A stretch of DNA of 34,038 bases. Source: an uncultured Trueperaceae bacterium. Its GTDB lineage: Bacteria; Deinococcota; Deinococci; Deinococcales; Trueperaceae. The notes beneath the pieces are model-generated. The model was given only the letters and a program-made list of their open reading frames with translations, was not told the origin of the DNA and ran no database searches. This document shows, piece after piece, positions 8,382 to 15,917 of the stretch (position 1 is the first letter of the stretch; every line of letters starts with the position of its first letter). The stretch spans positions 1-34,038 of the forward strand of contig CALCHY010000138.1 in assembly GCA_937907415.1 (NCBI GenBank), in the 5' to 3' direction. The position numbers and the translations under genes were made by a program.

Positions 8382-9280
8382 CGCGCGGCTCCTTGATCGG
8401 CGGCGGTGCCCGCCGCGGCTTGCGTCGCCCTCACCACTAGTTGTTGAAGCGTTACTGGACTGACGTCGAGGTCGTTGGCGGTGAGCGCGGCGCGGTCCTG
8501 GTGGGTGAGGTGGCCCAGTACGGTGACGGCGCTGAGCGCGCCGAGCGCCTGCCGGTGTATCACCGCGCGGCCGGCGGTGAAAGCGGCCACCTTCGTGTTG
8601 TCGCCGCGGATAACCACGGCCCGGTCGCGGAGGTCGTCTGTCGCATCGTTCAGGATGACGCGGCCGTTGTCGAGCACGATGACGCGCTCGAGGATGTTGG
8701 CGATCTCGTCTATCAGGTGTGACGAGAGGACGATGGTGCGGGGGTGCTCCGCGTAGTCCTCAAGCAGGCGGTCGTAGAAGATCTCGCGGGCAGCAGCGTC
8801 GAAGCCTAGGTAGGGCTCGTCGAAGAACGTGACTTCCGCGCGCGCCGCCAGGCCGATGATGGCGCCAACGGCCGAGAGTTGTCCGCGGGAGAGCTTCTTG
8901 ATCGGCGTGGCGACGGGCAGCCTGAAGTCGGCAACGAGGCGCTCGGCTAGCGCCTGGTTCCAGTTAGGGAAGCACAAGCGTGCTATGCGGAACGCATGCA
9001 CTGGTTTGGAGGAGTCCGGGTACACCTGGTTGTCGCGCATGAAGCACATGCGCCGCAGGACGCCCGCGTTCTCGTACGGCTCCTCGCCGAACACCTGCAC
9101 TTTGCCAGAGCTGGCGAACGCCTGGGCGGTGATGATCGACATGAGCGTCGTCTTGCCAGCGCCGTTGCGCCCCAAGAGGCCGTAGATGGTGTTCGGCTCG
9201 AGGTTGAAGCTCACCTCATCGAGAGCAACGGTGTTCCCGAACCGTTTGGTGAGGTCTTTGACTTCGACAACTTTCGTCAT
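8378..9280 (-). CDS. ABC transporter ATP-binding protein
   Basis: A 300-residue ABC ATPase. Walker A is GRNGAGKT (37-44). The signature is LSRGQ (130-134), a variant of LSGGQ. Walker B is TFFDEP (151-156), followed by the D-loop GFDAAAREI and switch His in LSSHLIDE. About 75 residues after the core form a C-terminal domain of the kind found in exporter ATPases (from VVIRGDNTKVAAF onward). It sits between the GntR gene and the permease gene with four-base overlaps on both sides, so the three form one operon. Confidence 0.9.
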   Translation of the reverse strand: MTKVVEVKDLTKRFGNTVALDEVSFNLEPNTIYGLLGRNGAGKTTLMSIITAQAFASSGKVQVFGEEPYENAGVLRRMCFMRDNQVYPDSSKPVHAFRIARLCFPNWNQALAERLVADFRLPVATPIKKLSRGQLSAVGAIIGLAARAEVTFFDEPYLGFDAAAREIFYDRLLEDYAEHPRTIVLSSHLIDEIANILERVIVLDNGRVILNDATDDLRDRAVVIRGDNTKVAAFTAGRAVIHRQALGALSAVTVLGHLTHQDRAALTANDLDVSPVTLQQLVVRATQAAAGTAADQGAAR

Positions 9281-9651
9281 CCGGCGGTCCTTTCGCTGAA
9301 GCGCTGGTTGATCAGGGCGGCGAGGTCGTCCGCGCTCAGTCCGAGCTTGTGGGCCTCTGCCACGAGGGGTTCTAGGTAAGTGTCCGAGAAGGCGGCGCGG
9401 CGTTCCTTGAGGAGTGCTTGTCGGGCTCCGCTCGCCACGAACATGCCGATGCCGCGTTGCTTGTAGAGCACACCTTTGTCGACGAGGAGGCCGATGCCCT
9501 TGAGGGCGGTGGCTGGGTTGATGCGGTAGAACGCCGCGAGTTCGTTGGTAGACGGGGCCTGGGCTTCCTCTGCGAGGTGGCCGTCGACGATCGAGTCCTC
9601 GATTCGTTCCGCGATTTGCAGGAAGAGCGCCTTGCTGTCGTCGACCATCAC
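9277..9651 (-). CDS. GntR-family repressor, YtrA type
   Basis: A 124-residue regulator. Residues 9-75 form the GntR winged helix (LFLQIAERIEDSIVDG, then APSTNELAAFYRINPATALK and the wing RGIGMFV). The short C-terminal helical tail, without a large effector domain, is typical of the YtrA subfamily. These repress their own ABC operon and release it when the cell envelope is stressed. The first gene of the operon overlaps the ATPase gene by four bases. SD GGAGGTG precedes the start; Met1 or Met2 could be used. A palindromic operator lies 9 bases upstream. Confidence 0.85.
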   Translation of the reverse strand: MMVDDSKALFLQIAERIEDSIVDGHLAEEAQAPSTNELAAFYRINPATALKGIGLLVDKGVLYKQRGIGMFVASGARQALLKERRAAFSDTYLEPLVAEAHKLGLSADDLAALINQRFSERTAG

Positions 9652-9659
9652 ACCTCCAC

Positions 9660-9710
9660 TTAGTGGGTTAGTTACTCCACTAATGAACCATATAAGCGAG
9701 GGGCTGTCAA
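9660..9710 (-). promoter_or_regulatory. Promoter and operator of the GntR-ABC operon
   Basis: On the minus strand TTGACA (9710-9705) is a perfect -35. Seventeen bases downstream TTCATT (9687-9682) is a poor but correctly spaced -10. A 24-bp inverted repeat with arms TTAGTGG (9660-9666) and CCACTAA (9677-9683) overlaps the edge of the -10, as expected for a repressor site of the GntR protein encoded just downstream. Confidence 0.6.
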
Positions 9711-9975
9711 GGGTGCGTGAGCACCGTTCTCAGCGGCGGCCATGACCCACGTCACGGCATTACCGCCTCTGGTCGCAGTTGAATCGTGGGATAGGCCGCG
9801 AGGACATGAGCGTCGTCACATGCGTGGGTGCCCATGGTCTCGTGGACCTCTCATGTAGGCGGACCCCCGCACTCGCCTGCTGGGGTGGCTCGCCCTGTGA
9901 ACGGGAGGCAAGAAGTATGGCTCACGGCATTGCATACCCACCGCGCTCGAGGGCGAGCGGGCCGGGACTCGACTG

Positions 9976-11418
9976 ATGGCTCAAGACATACCTCTGTTGA
10001 CGCTAAAGCGGCCCCTAACGGTTAGCAAGGCAAGCGTCGAGCCGGTAGCCGATACCGATACCGCCTGGACGCGCCTCATCTACTCGTACGCTGCGACCGC
10101 CACGTTCTGGCTTATCTGGGGCACCCTGATCGGGCTGTACCTCAGCATCAAGTTCGCTACGCCGGACATAGATCACGTCTCGTGGTTGTCGTATGGCCGG
10201 CTGCGGCCGGTGCACACGAACACGGTGTTCTGGGGCTGGGCAACGCTGGCGATGATAGCTGCGGCCCTGTACGTCGTGCCGCGCACGAGCATGCGGCGGC
10301 TCTGGTCCATCCCCCTCGCCTGGGTGAGCCTGTGGCTCGTGAACATCTCGGTACTGGTCGGCGACTTGCTGCTCATGGCGGGCATAAACAACGGCGGCCA
10401 GGAGTACCGGGAGTACATCTGGCCGGTGCAGGCGGTCTTCGCGGTGGGGGTCATCCTCGTCGCATACAACCTCATACGCACGATCGCGGACCGCGGCATC
10501 GAAGAGATCTACATCTCCAACTGGTACATCATGGCCGCGTTCCTGTGGACCATTCCCCTCATCGTGATCGCCTACATACCCGCTTACCAGCAGAACGCCA
10601 TCAGTGAGACGGTCATCCAGGGCTACTACATGCACATGGGCGTCGGGATGTGGTTCACGCCGATGGTGCTTGGCCTCACGTACTACGTGCTGCCCAAGCT
10701 GCTGAACAAGCCCATCTACTCGTACTCGCTAGGCGTGTTGGCGTTCTGGACGCAGATGACGTTCTACACGATGATCGGGGCGCACCACTTCATCTTCGCC
10801 CCCACACCGTGGTGGCTACAGACCGTCGCCATCATCTTCTCCGTCGGGATGATCATCACGCTGGCCGCAGGTACCGGCAACTTCCTGCTCACCATGCGCG
10901 GCGAGGGCCGCGCCATAGCGCGGTCATACAGCTTGCCGTTCATCCTCGCTGGCGTCATCTCCTACTTCTTCTTCTCGGCGCAGGGCTCGCTCGAGGCCAT
11001 CCGCAGCATTCAGGGCCTATGGCACTTCACTAATTACACGGTCGCGCACTCGCACCTCACCATGTACGGCTTCGTCGTGCTTCTGATCTGGGGGGCGCTG
11101 TACGGCATTCTCCCGCGCCTCACCGGCCACGAGCCGCCCGCCTTCTGGGTTGGCGTGCACTTCTGGTTTGCCGTCGTTGGCCTCGTCCTGTACTCCACGG
11201 CCCTGATGGTAGGCGGTACGGTTCAGGGCCTCAGCTGGATGAGCGGCTCGCCGTTCATCGACTCCGTCAAGGCCATGGCCTCGTACTGGCTATGGCGCGC
11301 GGTTGGCGGCACGCTCATGTTCCTCAGCCACATCATCTTCGCCTTCAACATGTGGAGCATGCGCCCGCGGCCCGCCACGAGCCCCGCCACGGCCGGCGCA
11401 GCCGAGGTGGCGGCGTGA
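9976..11418 (+). CDS. ccoN: cbb3-type cytochrome c oxidase subunit I
   Basis: A 480-residue catalytic subunit of the C-family haem-copper oxygen reductases, with about 12 membrane spans. Haem b ligands are H80 (RPVHTNTVFWGW) and H360. CuB ligands are H220 (YYMHMGVG), H270 and H271 (IGAHHF). The high-spin haem ligand is H358 (TVAHSHL). Y264, six residues before the His pair (FYTMIGAHH), matches the cross-linked Tyr of cbb3 oxidases, which argues for O2 rather than NO reduction. First gene of a four-gene operon; its stop overlaps the GTG of the next gene. No clear SD precedes the ATG. The 9652-9975 upstream stretch shows no convincing promoter apart from the GntR one. Confidence 0.9.
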   Translation: MAQDIPLLTLKRPLTVSKASVEPVADTDTAWTRLIYSYAATATFWLIWGTLIGLYLSIKFATPDIDHVSWLSYGRLRPVHTNTVFWGWATLAMIAAALYVVPRTSMRRLWSIPLAWVSLWLVNISVLVGDLLLMAGINNGGQEYREYIWPVQAVFAVGVILVAYNLIRTIADRGIEEIYISNWYIMAAFLWTIPLIVIAYIPAYQQNAISETVIQGYYMHMGVGMWFTPMVLGLTYYVLPKLLNKPIYSYSLGVLAFWTQMTFYTMIGAHHFIFAPTPWWLQTVAIIFSVGMIITLAAGTGNFLLTMRGEGRAIARSYSLPFILAGVISYFFFSAQGSLEAIRSIQGLWHFTNYTVAHSHLTMYGFVVLLIWGALYGILPRLTGHEPPAFWVGVHFWFAVVGLVLYSTALMVGGTVQGLSWMSGSPFIDSVKAMASYWLWRAVGGTLMFLSHIIFAFNMWSMRPRPATSPATAGAAEVAA

Positions 11419-12512
11419 ACTTCCACAAGAACCACTGGTTGCTGTTCGGCGTCACGTTCTTCGGGTTCATCGGCCTGTCGCTGATCGTCGGCATCCTGCC
11501 TGCCATCTGGGTGCAGAACAACTCGGAACCGATGCCTGGCGCCATGCCGATGACGGCCATCGAGCGCGAAGGGCTCGCCGTCTACGTGGGCGAGGGGTGC
11601 GTGGCGTGCCACACGCAGCAAGTGCGGCCGCTAGAGATGGACCAGCCTTGGGGCAGGCCAGCGGCCCCAGGCGATTACGCCTACGTCACGCCGCTAGGCG
11701 TGTGGTCGCCATACGCTCCTGCCGTGCTCGGCAGCGAGCGTACCGGGCCCGACCTCACGAACGTCGGGGCACGCCAAGCAAGCGATGTGTGGCAACTCAT
11801 CCACCTCTACAACCCGCGTTCCGTCGTTCCTGACTCCGTCATGCCCGCGTACCCGTGGCTCTTCGAACACGTGAGTACCGTGCCGAGTGGCAAGACGGCC
11901 GTTCCGGTACCACCTGACTTCGCGCCGAAAGACGGGTCCCTCATCGTGCCTAACGCCAGGGGTGAGGCTCTCGTCGCCTACCTACTCTCCCTGAAGCAGC
12001 CATCGTTGACGGCCGCAGCGCCAGCAGGGGCGCCGCCGGCAGCTGCCGCGCCGGCGGCTGCTGAACCAGCTGCGCCGGCGGCCGCCACGCCGCCCGCGGC
12101 GCCCGCGCCTGCGGCCACGCCCCCCGCGACGCCTGCGGCGCCCACGCCTGCCGCCACGCCGCCTACCGCGCCCGCAGCGCCCATCTCTTGGGACGAGGCC
12201 TTGGGCGCAGCGACCTTCACGGGTAGCTGCTCGGCCTGCCACCAGGCGACCGGCCTCGGCCTTACGGGTGCCTTCCCGCCGCTCGTTGGCAACGCCGTGG
12301 TGTTGGCGGACGACCCGACGGAGCACATCGACACCGTGCTCCATGGCAAGCAGGGCTCGGTCATCGACGGGGTCGCGTACTCGTCGCCGATGCCGCCGTT
12401 CGCGGCGCAGCTCAGCGACGACCAGATCGCGGCAGTCATCAACCACGAGCGCACGAGCTGGGGTAACTCGGCCCCGCTGGTAACGCCGGCAGATGTGGCG
12501 GCCGCCAGATGA
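11415..12512 (+). CDS. ccoO: CcoO fused to an extra cytochrome c domain
   Basis: The GTG at 11415 overlaps the ccoN stop (GTGA) and gives 365 residues. Residues 8-33 form the membrane anchor. Residues 50-195 are the CcoO monohaem domain with CVACH (62-66), RTGPDL and axial Met in SVMPAYPW. Then comes an Ala/Pro-rich linker (about 198-257). A second cytochrome c domain has CSACH (272-276), FPPLVG and distal Met in MPPFA. CcoO is normally about 200-240 residues and stops after the first domain. The second domain closely resembles that of the 12783 gene (HERTS.GNSAP near both C-termini). The fusion suggests that haems usually carried by dihaem CcoP are divided between two polypeptides. Confidence 0.88.
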   Translation: MNFHKNHWLLFGVTFFGFIGLSLIVGILPAIWVQNNSEPMPGAMPMTAIEREGLAVYVGEGCVACHTQQVRPLEMDQPWGRPAAPGDYAYVTPLGVWSPYAPAVLGSERTGPDLTNVGARQASDVWQLIHLYNPRSVVPDSVMPAYPWLFEHVSTVPSGKTAVPVPPDFAPKDGSLIVPNARGEALVAYLLSLKQPSLTAAAPAGAPPAAAAPAAAEPAAPAAATPPAAPAPAATPPATPAAPTPAATPPTAPAAPISWDEALGAATFTGSCSACHQATGLGLTGAFPPLVGNAVVLADDPTEHIDTVLHGKQGSVIDGVAYSSPMPPFAAQLSDDQIAAVINHERTSWGNSAPLVTPADVAAAR

Positions 12513-12772
12513 TGCCGCTCCTGAGGCTGGCGCTCACGCTTCAGCATGAGGCCCATGCTGCCGTTGCGGGCGCAGATCCACTCGAGCACTTCACGCTGCT
12601 ACCCGCGGGGCACCACGTTGCCGACCCATCTGGCGGCTACGAGTACGTGCTGGTGGTGGCCGGCGTGATCATCACGCTGTTGGTGGCCGTCATGACGATC
12701 CGCTACGTCGTCAAGCCTGGCGAGACTGCGCCTAGCCACATCAAACGGCGCATCTTGAGGGACCAACGATGA
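12509..12772 (+). CDS. Small single-span membrane protein of the cbb3 operon
   Basis: An 87-residue protein overlapping the end of the previous gene by ATGA. It has a His-containing N-terminal part (LQHEAHAAVAGADPLEHF), one transmembrane segment (EYVLVVAGVIITLLVAVMTI, about 45-65) and a basic tail (IKRRILRDQR). Position and size suggest a CcoQ-like accessory subunit, but no sequence match to CcoQ is recognised. The His residues might contact haem or copper; this is speculation. Confidence 0.7.
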   Translation: MMPLLRLALTLQHEAHAAVAGADPLEHFTLLPAGHHVADPSGGYEYVLVVAGVIITLLVAVMTIRYVVKPGETAPSHIKRRILRDQR

Positions 12773-12782
12773 GGAGCCTGCG

Positions 12783-13670
12783 ATGAGCGATAAGGACGCG
12801 GCGGAAGCCGCGCAACATGGCGGCGGTGTCACCGGCCAGAAGGGAACAGCCGACCTCACCCGCATAGACGTCTACCTGGACGGCGGGGAGGTGCCGATCG
12901 TCAGTTACCGGCCGCCCGTCAGCTTCGAGCTCGACTCAACGCAGCTAGATGACGGCGACCACGTACTGCGGATCGAAGCGTTCGACTCGAACGGCAACAA
13001 GGGCGTCCGCACCGTGCCGTTCGGTGTGCGCAACGGCCCTGGGATCGCCGTTCACGGCATCACGCCTGGCGACGTGCTGGGCGGCAAAGTTCCAGTGCTC
13101 GTCAACTCCTACGGCGGCGCGGGCGAGAAAGCGTGGGAACCGTCACGCGCGGAGACCCCAGCACCCATCCCGACGTGGACGTGGGTGCTCGTGCTGTTCA
13201 TCGTGTCGTTCGGCATCTTCTACGGCGTGCGTCACTGGAACCCTTCACCGGACTTCGCCGTCACCCCAACGTTCAGCTCGACCACGGCGCAGACGAGCCA
13301 GGCGCCTGCCGCCGTCGGCGGTGCGGCCGGCGCGCCAACTGGCCAAGTCACCGACGTCAAGGGCGCCTCCCTCTATGCCAACCTCTGCTCCGCCTGTCAC
13401 CAGGCCTCGGGGCAAGGTCTTCCTGGAGTGTTCCCGCCACTGGCGGGTGACCCGGTGGTAACCGCCGAAGACCCAAGCGAGCACATCAGTACCGTGTTGC
13501 ACGGCAAGCAGGGCTCCACCATCGGCGGCGTTACCTACGCGTCCGCCATGCCGGCATTCGCGGGGCAGCTAGCGGATGAGGAGATCGCCGCGGTCGTCAA
13601 CCACGAGCGCACCAGCTTCGGGAACTCCGCCCCGACAGTCACCGCTGAACAGGTGGCGGCGCTCCGCTAG
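12783..13670 (+). CDS. CcoP-like monohaem cytochrome c with Ig-like domain
   Basis: 295 residues; start ATG 12783 with GAGGAG upstream. There is no signal peptide. Residues about 22-85 read as a bacterial Ig-like domain (RIDVYLDGGEVPIV, DGDHVLRIEAFDSNGNKG), and 86-110 look like the opening of a second, truncated one. A membrane span follows at 131-149, then a linker and a cytochrome c domain with CSACH (202-206) and axial Met in SAMPAF (about 256). With the N-terminus inside, the Ig-like part would face the cytoplasm and the haem the periplasm. Canonical CcoP has two haems; this has one. It is probably the electron-entry subunit and the last gene of the operon. Confidence 0.82.
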   Translation: MSDKDAAEAAQHGGGVTGQKGTADLTRIDVYLDGGEVPIVSYRPPVSFELDSTQLDDGDHVLRIEAFDSNGNKGVRTVPFGVRNGPGIAVHGITPGDVLGGKVPVLVNSYGGAGEKAWEPSRAETPAPIPTWTWVLVLFIVSFGIFYGVRHWNPSPDFAVTPTFSSTTAQTSQAPAAVGGAAGAPTGQVTDVKGASLYANLCSACHQASGQGLPGVFPPLAGDPVVTAEDPSEHISTVLHGKQGSTIGGVTYASAMPAFAGQLADEEIAAVVNHERTSFGNSAPTVTAEQVAALR

Positions 13671-13678
13671 CGGACTAG

Positions 13679-13723
13679 GGCGGTGCGGTTGGGCAGCGCA
13701 GTGCGGCGCCCAACCGCACCGCC
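13679..13723. terminator. Bidirectional terminator hairpin
   Basis: A perfect 16-bp stem, GGCGGTGCGGTTGGGC (13679-13694) with GCCCAACCGCACCGCC (13708-13723) around a 13-base loop. It lies in the 58-bp gap between convergent genes (cbb3 operon and deacetylase-like gene), so it can end transcripts from both sides. No U-tract. Confidence 0.8.
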
Positions 13724-13728
13724 GCTCG

Positions 13729-15075
13729 TTAGCGCCCGAATAGGGCGTCCGACATGAGCACTACATCCACGTCGGCCGCCACGGCGTGCGTTAGCACCGA
13801 AGCCAAGTCCTCGGTGTAGTAGTAGGTATCGAACTCCGAGTCGCGTGGATACACCTGGTGAAACACGAGGATCAACCAGGTACGCTCCTTAGCCGCCCGG
13901 TCGATCAATGCGTTCAAGACGGCTGGAGTGTCGGTCGGCACGACGCTCACCGCGCGTATGCGGTACGGGTCGGCGGGAGGCCACGTCTCCATCCCGTGAC
14001 TGCGGATGATGGTGCGGCCAGCGGCGAAGTACTCTTTGACCAGCGCAATCGATGCCTTGTCGAAGCCGCCGTACGGGTAGGCGATCACCTCGGACCCCCG
14101 TTGGAACCCTTGGTCCAATAGCCACGTCTTGACCCCGGCCAACTCGGTGACTAGGTCGTCGGCGGGCAAGGTGTCGAAGCCGCCGTTCTCGAGGGGCGTG
14201 ACGTGGTGGGCCATCACTTCCCACCCCGCGAAACGCTCAGCGACCCTAAGTTGATCGACAGTCATGAAGCTCGGCTGTCCGACGAGGTCGACGATGACGG
14301 CGATGCTGGCCTGCAGGCCCAGGCGTTGCGCGAGGGGCAGCGCGAAATCGAAGACGCCGTCGCGGGCGTCGTCGAACACGAGCGAGACTTTCCCGCGTTG
14401 GGGCAGCGCGACTGTCTCAAGCGAGTCGAACCAGACGGTCACGGCCCCCTTGCCGTCGTCCTTGATGCTCAACTGCACGTCTGTGACGTTCCTAAGGTCG
14501 ATGCTGGGGGGAGCATCCGCCACCGTCAAACCTAGACCGGCGGTGATGGTGAACCAGCTGTCCTCGTCCCCGTAGGTGTTCGCCGAGTTCACGCCGCCAA
14601 CGAGTACCGGGAAGGAGTCGTAGGTCTCGTAGCCGTCGCCGCTCAGGTAGAGCGTGAGGTAATCGAGGTGCGCCAGCCCTTTGACTTTCAGGTTCAGCCG
14701 CACGAACTGTTGGCTGAGGTCGAGCGGGCCAAGGCGGCTCGCTCGGAGGTTCACCTGCTGAGCGTCGCCGTCGGTCGAAACCCTAAGGGACCTCGTCCCG
14801 ATGAGCGCCTGTTCTAGGTCAGGCTCGACGCTGCCTGCGGTCGACTGCTTTGCGAAGCGCGTGTCTGACTGGAACAGGTCGATGGGCACTCCTGGGCCAG
14901 CCACCTGAGCTATGGCGGTGGGCCTAAGGTCATGGCGGTAGGCGGTGCCGTCATCGGCGGCCGCCACGGCCGCCAGCATGATGCCCGTCACGGTAGCTGC
15001 GAACGCTAGGGCGCGGCGCGCGGTAGTGGGAAACGTGGAGGTGCTGGTGCGCAGCACTCGACTGCTTGTCTGCAT
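13729..15075 (-). CDS. Exported polysaccharide deacetylase-like protein
   Basis: 448 residues from the ATG at 15075, which is supported by a promoter with -10 six bases upstream. A twin-Arg-free signal peptide (ARRALAFAATVTGIMLAAVAAA) leads to a beta-sandwich-like region (about 60-215). The C-terminal NodB-like domain has KVSLVFDDARDG (motif 1, Asp pair) and AYPYGGFD (motif 3). Motif 2 reads MAHHVTPLE and lacks the usual second His of H-S/T-x-x-H, so metal binding may be altered. Likely target: cell-wall or exopolysaccharide N-acetyl groups; substrate unknown. A longer reading frame to 15294 runs into the neighbouring gene and is not preferred. Confidence 0.78.
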   Translation of the reverse strand: MQTSSRVLRTSTSTFPTTARRALAFAATVTGIMLAAVAAADDGTAYRHDLRPTAIAQVAGPGVPIDLFQSDTRFAKQSTAGSVEPDLEQALIGTRSLRVSTDGDAQQVNLRASRLGPLDLSQQFVRLNLKVKGLAHLDYLTLYLSGDGYETYDSFPVLVGGVNSANTYGDEDSWFTITAGLGLTVADAPPSIDLRNVTDVQLSIKDDGKGAVTVWFDSLETVALPQRGKVSLVFDDARDGVFDFALPLAQRLGLQASIAVIVDLVGQPSFMTVDQLRVAERFAGWEVMAHHVTPLENGGFDTLPADDLVTELAGVKTWLLDQGFQRGSEVIAYPYGGFDKASIALVKEYFAAGRTIIRSHGMETWPPADPYRIRAVSVVPTDTPAVLNALIDRAAKERTWLILVFHQVYPRDSEFDTYYYTEDLASVLTHAVAADVDVVLMSDALFGR

Positions 15076-15110
15076 GCGGGCATTATCACCGTAGGTTGCA
15101 ACAAGCTCAA
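15076..15110 (-). promoter_or_regulatory. Leaderless promoter of the deacetylase-like gene
   Basis: On the minus strand TTGAGC (15110-15105), a 17-base spacer, GATAAT (15087-15082), then GCCCGC and ATG. The six-base distance from -10 to ATG predicts transcription starting at the start codon, with no Shine-Dalgarno sequence, as is common in Deinococcota. The -35 box lies in the 47-base gap after the GNAT stop. Confidence 0.6.
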
Positions 15111-15122
15111 CACCGCTATGCT

Positions 15123-15917
15123 TCAGCGCCGCCAACGGTAAGGCGTCGTCGTGCTCACCTTGAGGAGCCCAGAGCGTTCCAGAATCGGCCGCGAGTACTC
15201 CGTGGAGTCGCTGTTGATCAGAGTCTTGCCAAGAGCAAGCGCGGACCTGGCACGCGCTGCGGTGAGTGCGCGGTAGATGCCCAGCCCGCGCCACCGCTCA
15301 TGCGTGGCGCCACCCCAGATTCCGGCGAAGCTCGTTCCTGGCACGGGCTCTAGCCGCCCGGCCGTGACGACTCGCCCGCCGTGCTCTGCCACCCACAACT
15401 CAACGCCGTTATGGAGTGAGAGCCGATGCAGCATGTCCTCGGCGATCACGTCAGGGTCGGGGTCGCCGAACACCTCCGCTTGCAGCGTAGTCATGGCGAG
15501 TACGTCTGTGGCGGTGGTGACGCGACGCAACGTCACGCCCTCCGGCAGCGGCACCTCTACGGCCAACTTCTCTGCTTCGCCCACCATTATCGCTTGAGGC
15601 TCCCCAGGGACGAAGCCGCTCTCGATGAGCACCTCGTGCAGCCTGGGCGCGAGGTCGTGGCCGCGGGCCTTCCACTTGACGCGGTTGACGTCGCGGGCGG
15701 CCATGAAATGAGCGAGTGCCTCTTGCACTAGTTGCCGAAGCGCGTGCTCGCTCGCTGCGCCAAGGTCGCGATAGGTGATGAACCCGAAGCCGCGCTGGAA
15801 GGTGGCGAGGTGGAGAGGGCCGAGTCGAGTAACGGCAAGCGCGCCAAGAGTTTCGGGGGCGCCGCGCAGTTGTTCGTCGTATGCGGCTCGCAACCGCACG
15901 GCCTCGCCGGTCGTCAT
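15123..15917 (-). CDS. GNAT-family acetyltransferase
   Basis: 264 residues from ATG 15917, whose ATGA overlaps the stop of the upstream regulator gene. The C-terminal half holds the GNAT core: a strand with VVTAGRLEPVPG, then acetyl-CoA motif A ERWRGLGIYRAL and FGDPDPDVI before it. The N-terminal half (about 1-130) is a degenerate GNAT-like fold, as in two-domain family members. Substrate cannot be told. Coupling to an Fe-S-type regulator suggests regulated expression. Confidence 0.78.
   Translation of the reverse strand: MTTGEAVRLRAAYDEQLRGAPETLGALAVTRLGPLHLATFQRGFGFITYRDLGAASEHALRQLVQEALAHFMAARDVNRVKWKARGHDLAPRLHEVLIESGFVPGEPQAIMVGEAEKLAVEVPLPEGVTLRRVTTATDVLAMTTLQAEVFGDPDPDVIAEDMLHRLSLHNGVELWVAEHGGRVVTAGRLEPVPGTSFAGIWGGATHERWRGLGIYRALTAARARSALALGKTLINSDSTEYSRPILERSGLLKVSTTTPYRWRR

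Noticed and set aside
9743..9754. TGACCCACGTCA dyad as an FNR/CRP-type site for ccoN
   Set aside because: Arms are only four bases and do not match FNR or CRP consensus; no promoter boxes nearby.
9976..11418. Reading the haem-copper subunit as a nitric oxide reductase (NorB)
   Set aside because: The Tyr six residues before the His pair and the CcoO neighbour fit a cbb3 oxygen reductase.
12000..12190. GC-rich Ala/Pro repeat as a minisatellite or mobile element
   Set aside because: It is in frame and simply encodes the flexible linker between two cytochrome domains.
15076..15294. N-terminal extension of the deacetylase-like protein
   Set aside because: It overlaps the GNAT gene and lacks a signal peptide at its start. 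ATG 15075 has a leaderless promoter and is followed by a signal peptide.
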